Under the pieces are notes generated by a model. It was not told the DNA's origin, searched no databases, and worked only from the letters and a program-made list of their open reading frames with translations. A stretch of 64,000 bases of DNA, from positions 186,001-250,000 of the forward strand of contig PGYB01000004.1 of assembly GCA_002839445.1 (NCBI GenBank), given 5' to 3'. Source of the DNA: Candidatus Riflebacteria bacterium HGW-Riflebacteria-1 (lineage in GTDB: Bacteria; Muiribacteriota; Ozemobacteria; Ozemobacterales; Ozemobacteraceae). The first letter of the stretch is position 1. Every line of letters starts with the position of its first letter. The translations under genes were made by a program, and so were the position numbers. Below, one piece after another: positions 60,543-64,000 of the stretch.

Positions 60543-60971
60543 TCAACCTCCCTGGGTTAATTCGTTAAATCGATAGCGTATAGTCAAATCAAGTGTCCCT
60601 GATGCCCAGGGCTCATAAACTGAAGTATCTGGCTGTTTGCCGGTTATCTCAGCTTTAATCACCAGCCCGCCGAGCTGACGGTTCGCAGCTATGGTTTTGC
60701 CAACGATTGCGGCCTGTTCGCGCCAGTTGTCACTGGCAGAAAGCGTGGTGGTCTTTTTCACATGAAGTCGCAAAGGCACCCGCCAGTTCGATTCAGCCTG
60801 GCTCTGCAAGCCGATGTTTTGAGAGTCAGGGCCAGGCTCAATGATTACAGCGGAGAATTGAGCGGCGGTAAGTTCCTGCCAGCCGAGACGCCTGGTCGTT
60901 ACCAGGGCAAACCCGGCAGCGGTCAGAACCGTCTTCAGCTTTGCCAGAATCAGATTACTCTGAGTTGTCAT
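60543..60971 (-). CDS. Phage minor tail / tail-terminator-like protein
   Basis: 142 residues with a mixed alpha/beta pattern (LILAKLKTVLTAAGFALVTTRR, WRVPLRLHVKKT, GTLDLTIRYRF). Proteins of this size and position, immediately before the tail tube gene, usually cap the tail tube (gpU-like). No diagnostic motif. Start overlaps the preceding stop (ATGA). Confidence 0.6.
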   Translation of the reverse strand: MTTQSNLILAKLKTVLTAAGFALVTTRRLGWQELTAAQFSAVIIEPGPDSQNIGLQSQAESNWRVPLRLHVKKTTTLSASDNWREQAAIVGKTIAANRQLGGLVIKAEITGKQPDTSVYEPWASGTLDLTIRYRFNELTQGG

Positions 60972-61375
60972 GCCTGCCTCACAGTCATCCGCCAGGTCTG
61001 GCCCCAGACCCAGAGATTATCAATCAGCCGCAGCAATCCTTCGCTGACCATATACATGACACGATCGTCAGAAGCCGGTGACCAGCCACTCAGCGCCGCT
61101 CTGATATCTTCGAGATAATCATAGGCACCGTCATGGCCGCGCAGGTCTCTGATCTGCAGCGTGACGCTGAATTCAAGAGCTCGATCCTGGATCAAGGCAT
61201 CCATGTTGGTCGGCTCACTGAGAGCGCTGCCACTGTAAGCAACCAGGACAATGCCTTTGTTTCCGACCGGAAGCTTTTTGAATTCTTCCGGCCGGCTGGG
61301 GAAAGCTTTAATCGTCAGATCGGTGATCTGCGACTCAAGCCTGCCTACGATAGCGCTTTCGATGGTATCAACCAC
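60968..61375 (-). CDS. Mu gp37-like head-tail protein (DUF1834)
   Basis: 135 residues. The N-terminal helix (MVDTIESAIVGRLESQI), the strand NKGIVLVAYSGSALSE and the segment LEFSVTLQIRDLRGHDGAYDYLEDI match the pattern of the Mu gp37/DUF1834 family. It follows the gp36-like gene as in Mu. Role in head-tail joining or tail completion is inferred from position. Confidence 0.75.
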   Translation of the reverse strand: MVDTIESAIVGRLESQITDLTIKAFPSRPEEFKKLPVGNKGIVLVAYSGSALSEPTNMDALIQDRALEFSVTLQIRDLRGHDGAYDYLEDIRAALSGWSPASDDRVMYMVSEGLLRLIDNLWVWGQTWRMTVRQA

Positions 61376-61799
61376 TGTAATCCTTCAGCGTGTCGCTGTT
61401 GAATACTCTGTCCGGGCCGAAGTGCTCGGGAGCATTTTCGACAGTTGGAGCAGTGCCAGTTGTGCCGACACCGATGACGGCGTCACCACGTGAAACGTTT
61501 TTCAAGAAAGCGATGGCATCGTTGTATCGCTTGGTAACTTCTTCAGTCAGCGACGAGCCATACAGCTGATAGCGCGCAATGTTACAGGTGAGCCTGACCA
61601 GAGTTTCCGGCACTTCGGCGAGAGGCAACGCATACCTGCTTGCCAGATATGCGTTGATCTCTGCTTCAGCGTCGCTCAGGGCCTGTTCGATAAGTTCAGA
61701 ATCGTATTCGCCGGTCGGCGTTTCGCTTCTGTCGGTCAGCTGAATCAGCTCAGCCGCGCCGAATCTGTCGACCATATCCTGAACAACGGCGTAACTCAT
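61368..61799 (-). CDS. Mu gp36-like protein (DUF1320)
   Basis: 143 residues. DUF1320 signature: MVDRFGAAELIQLTDR, LIEQALSDAEAEINAYLASRYALPLA and LVRLTCNIARYQLY. Members are head-completion proteins placed after the capsid genes in Mu-like phages. Overlaps the gp37-like gene by eight bases and the gp35-like gene by four. Confidence 0.85.
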   Translation of the reverse strand: MSYAVVQDMVDRFGAAELIQLTDRSETPTGEYDSELIEQALSDAEAEINAYLASRYALPLAEVPETLVRLTCNIARYQLYGSSLTEEVTKRYNDAIAFLKNVSRGDAVIGVGTTGTAPTVENAPEHFGPDRVFNSDTLKDYSG

Positions 61800-61993
61800 T
61801 CGTTGTCACCTGCCGGAGAAGCCGTTCCCGCTGGCTCGACCGCCTTGGCAAGAAGCAGGTTCTGTGCTTCTTCGCCAGACAGCGTGATTGCGTCGCCGAT
61901 TTCATAGACAGTGCCGTCAAAGCGGATTTTGGCCAGGCATTTATATTCGCCTGCTGCCGGCTTTGAATTGGTTGTTTTGCTGGCTTTAGCCAT
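61796..61993 (-). CDS. Mu gp35-like small protein
   Basis: 65 residues. Contains YEIGDAITLSGEEAQNLLLAKAVEP, the pattern of small proteins encoded between the capsid and gp36 genes of Mu-like phages. A GGAGACAACC ribosome site precedes the ATG. Probably a head-assembly accessory. Confidence 0.65.
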   Translation of the reverse strand: MAKASKTTNSKPAAGEYKCLAKIRFDGTVYEIGDAITLSGEEAQNLLLAKAVEPAGTASPAGDNE

Positions 61994-62004
61994 TGGTTGT
62001 CTCC

Positions 62005-62937
62005 TTATGCGACTGCGTTCTGGATGAAGTAGCCGAGACGGTCAGCAGTGATAAGCTCTTTCACGGTTTCTCCAACACGAACCAACTGACCGCCGCGCAA
62101 ACCGATGTTTTTATCGGGCGTGGAACCGGCAATACGCGAGCCGCGCTGTGCAGTGAAGCCGAAAGTCATGCGGTTGCCAAAAGTATCCGCCATGCGATCA
62201 CGATAGATCAGAGCGGCATGCTTGCCCCAGACTCGCGAGAGGGCAGCTGTTTCGCCTTTTTTTGCTGTATTGAGAAAAGCTTCGCCGACGAGCACATCTT
62301 CGAGCTCAAAAAGCTCGGCAATCTGCCGTCTGGTCGCAATGCCCGCATCGCCACTGTTGCCATGAACTGCCTTAAGGACTTTTGGGTGTCTGATGAGCTT
62401 TGAGAATACCGCACGGCCGAATACCGCCACATTGGCTCTCATGATCATACTGTCGAGCGAGTCCATGATGACTTCGATCGGGTCAGATGCCACGAAGTCA
62501 TTGAACTGATCAGCGCCAGCCAGAACGACTTTGTTGTTGGCGTGGTATTTGGTGGCATCGAAAACCAGGCCGGCGGTGCGAACTTCGCGGTCGAGAAGAA
62601 TCAGATCCATGAGACCTTCTGCTGCGCGGTTGAGCGGGTTATAGTTGGCAGGGGCTTCTTCGATGTCATCCTGAGGAATCGGATCATCGAGACCATGGTC
62701 GGCACACGAAGAAGTTTCTTCAGTCGCCGAGAATTCAACCTGGTTGGGCTTGGATTTTCTGCCGACCAGGGTGTTGGGAACTGTGAAACCTTCTTCAAGC
62801 GTGTGCTTGAAATACTTGAATTCCTTTTTGCCAACTGGCACGCGAGGCAGAACCTCGTCGGCAATCAGGAGTTTGTTGCTATAGGCAACAACGACAGCTG
62901 TCATTACAGGATCAACAGGAAACGGGAATTTGCTCAT
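62005..62937 (-). CDS. Phage major capsid protein
   Basis: 310 residues. Beginning FPVDPVMTAVVVAYSNKLLIADEVLPRVPVGKKEFKY, with AGLVFDATKYHANNKVV, RANVAVFGRAVFSKLIRHP and LFELEDVLVGEAFLNTAKKG; these are features of the major capsid proteins found beside Mu-type protease genes. The ATG follows AAGGAGG seven bases upstream, one of the strongest ribosome sites in the window. The HK97-like fold is assumed from the family. Confidence 0.85.
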   Translation of the reverse strand: MSKFPFPVDPVMTAVVVAYSNKLLIADEVLPRVPVGKKEFKYFKHTLEEGFTVPNTLVGRKSKPNQVEFSATEETSSCADHGLDDPIPQDDIEEAPANYNPLNRAAEGLMDLILLDREVRTAGLVFDATKYHANNKVVLAGADQFNDFVASDPIEVIMDSLDSMIMRANVAVFGRAVFSKLIRHPKVLKAVHGNSGDAGIATRRQIAELFELEDVLVGEAFLNTAKKGETAALSRVWGKHAALIYRDRMADTFGNRMTFGFTAQRGSRIAGSTPDKNIGLRGGQLVRVGETVKELITADRLGYFIQNAVA

Positions 62938-62964
62938 TTAAACAAGCCTCCTTGGCTTTATGCT

Positions 62965-63318
62965 TTACGCAGTGTGCGGGATAACAAGACACCGCACGAT
63001 TCGAGTTGCAGCGCCGGCTTCCAGGACGATGCCGGTCGCTCGCTCACCGGCGTTGGCAGCAACAGCTTTGCCGGCTCCATCGGAAGTGAACGATTTTCCG
63101 GCATCAATGTTGCCTGCGCACAGCACTTCGGCTTCGCCGAGAATAGTGATATCTGTTCGATCGCCGATAGCGACAGTGCCAGGCTGACAGATGACGCCGA
63201 GCTGATTTACAGCAGCGGCATCAGACTTCAGTGTCTTCTCGTTGGTAGTGCCGGCTTTGGCAATCAGGTATTGAGCAGTGGCATCTTCGGCCACATAGTT
63301 CTTATTTAACGGCTGCAT
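62965..63318 (-). CDS. Phage head decoration protein (DUF2190-like)
   Basis: 117 residues with Gly/Ala-rich strands (GVICQPGTVAIGDRTDITILGEAEVLCAGNI, ATGIVLEAG). The size, composition and place between protease and capsid genes fit DUF2190-type capsid decoration proteins. Starts 17 bases inside the end of the protease gene. Confidence 0.72.
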   Translation of the reverse strand: MQPLNKNYVAEDATAQYLIAKAGTTNEKTLKSDAAAVNQLGVICQPGTVAIGDRTDITILGEAEVLCAGNIDAGKSFTSDGAGKAVAANAGERATGIVLEAGAATRIVRCLVIPHTA

Positions 63319-64000
63319 CTTTGCCCTCCATTACTCTTTCAACTGCGGTCGAGAACGAAATGACAGTGCCTGCGCTTTCAAGCTTGTGCTTATAAGCTAC
63401 GGCGCGTTCAGCGATTGCCGCCGAGTTAGTTTTGTCGAGGTTCATCGCGCCTGTTTCTTTGGCGATTTCGGCGAATTCAACAACGTTGGGCTGCTTGGCC
63501 AGGTAATTCTTAAAAAACTCGACCGGGGTTACCTTTTTGTCGGCGGCGAATTCGATGGTCACGCTGTTGTCAAGTGATTCCATGAAGTTCACCAGGTCGT
63601 TTTCGAAAACCGGCAGAATTTTGCCTTCTTTTTTGAGACCATCGACGAAAGCGGAGAATTCGGCACGCTTAATCTCTTTTTCTTTCGCCTGGAGACCTTT
63701 TTCCTTTTCTTCCAGCTCTTTGCGCTTGTTTTCAAGCGCCTGTTTTTCCTTGTCCAATTTGCCCTCCTCGTTAGGTTTATGTTCGGGTGCCGGCATTGGC
63801 ACGGCAAACTCGATGCAGATTTCATCGTTGTCGCCGGCCAGACTTACCGGCTGCAAGCCAGGTATCGCCGGAGCGGCGGCACCGAGAAAGCCGACGTGCT
63901 TGAGATAGAATTCGCCAGGCTTCGGGTTGGCCGGATGATCTGGAGCGAACAGGCTGGCCGATACTTTTTTATAGAGCCCGGCAGCAACCATGTCGGCGAA
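63302..64000 (-). CDS. Mu gpI-like phage protease/scaffold, 5' end cut by window
   Basis: The frame stays open to the window edge (Phe-Ala-Asp before the first visible Met at 63991), so the N-terminus with most of the protease domain is missing. The visible YKKVSASLFAPDHPANP, GEFYLKHVGFLGAAAPAIPGL is the signature at the end of the Mu I protease domain. A long coiled coil (KQALENKRKELEEKEKGLQ, ~80-120) and a C-terminal scaffold region follow. In Mu the I protein processes the scaffold during head maturation. Portal, terminase and head-completion genes should lie to the right. Confidence 0.85.
   Translation of the reverse strand, partial: FADMVAAGLYKKVSASLFAPDHPANPKPGEFYLKHVGFLGAAAPAIPGLQPVSLAGDNDEICIEFAVPMPAPEHKPNEEGKLDKEKQALENKRKELEEKEKGLQAKEKEIKRAEFSAFVDGLKKEGKILPVFENDLVNFMESLDNSVTIEFAADKKVTPVEFFKNYLAKQPNVVEFAEIAKETGAMNLDKTNSAAIAERAVAYKHKLESAGTVISFSTAVERVMEGKDAAVK

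Overview
The window looks like chromosome from a Gram-negative-type bacterium: outer-membrane TolC-like channel, lipoproteins, a type II secretion/type IV pilus-like pseudopilin set, periplasmic adaptors. Base composition is moderate and genes are packed with many 4-base stop/start overlaps. The unusual number of large membrane-bound class III nucleotide cyclases and the lack of familiar synteny suggest a poorly sampled phylum (the Riflebacteria or a similar lineage would fit), but no rRNA or other taxonomic marker is present, so this is a guess. No tRNA or rRNA gene was seen.

Layout. 1-1173: end of a canonical soluble/PAS cyclase. 1207-3119: small membrane protein plus ECF sigma factor, convergent with a zinc-finger/FecR-type anti-sigma protein. 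3207-6459: three overlapping minor-pseudopilin genes (K-, I-, J-like). 6608-8816: DHH phosphoesterase, GT2 glycosyltransferase, Sel1 lipoprotein. 8959-14888: two overlapping ~1000-residue receptor cyclases. 14924-18524: secreted EEP-family hydrolase, a two-gene unit of unknown function, a methyltransferase. 18543-20567: urocanate hydratase. 20751-22844: Cache-HAMP cyclase. 22965-30496: ankyrin protein and a second pair of receptor cyclases. 30583-36548: HisC-like aminotransferase, pyruvate kinase, DUF445 protein, 49-residue membrane peptide, MetK, polysaccharide deacetylase. 36612-37706: HAMP-only protein and a small exported protein. 37970-46200: a six-gene translationally coupled MacB/TolC-type efflux operon with two adaptors, one of them a tandem duplication. 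46201-46798: low-complexity and dispersed-repeat DNA. 46799-64000: part of a prophage, all genes leftward.

The most striking observation is in the cyclases. In both gene pairs the two cyclase domains have lost complementary active-site residues: one partner keeps the two metal-binding aspartates but lacks the transition-state Arg (and Asn in one case), the other keeps Lys/Thr/Asn/Arg but has lost one metal aspartate. Class III active sites form at a dimer interface with the aspartates from one subunit and Lys/Thr/Asn/Arg from the other, so each pair looks like an obligate heterodimer with one working site, comparable to the C1/C2 halves of mammalian adenylate cyclase but encoded as two separate full receptors. 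The two other cyclases in the window have complete residue sets, as expected for homodimers.

The prophage carries Mu-type head genes (protease I-like, capsid, gp35/gp36/gp37-like) followed by a long-tailed siphovirus-type tail module (tail tube, frameshifted tail chaperone, tape measure, giant tail-tip/fibre with a self-cleaving S74 chaperone), a papain-like peptidase and, last, a Dam-type methylase. Just beyond the last gene, four direct repeats spaced 22-24 bases follow a TGT start, the arrangement expected for MuA/TnsB-class transposase binding sites, so the likely phage terminus is near 46799. Early, transposase and packaging genes lie beyond the right edge.
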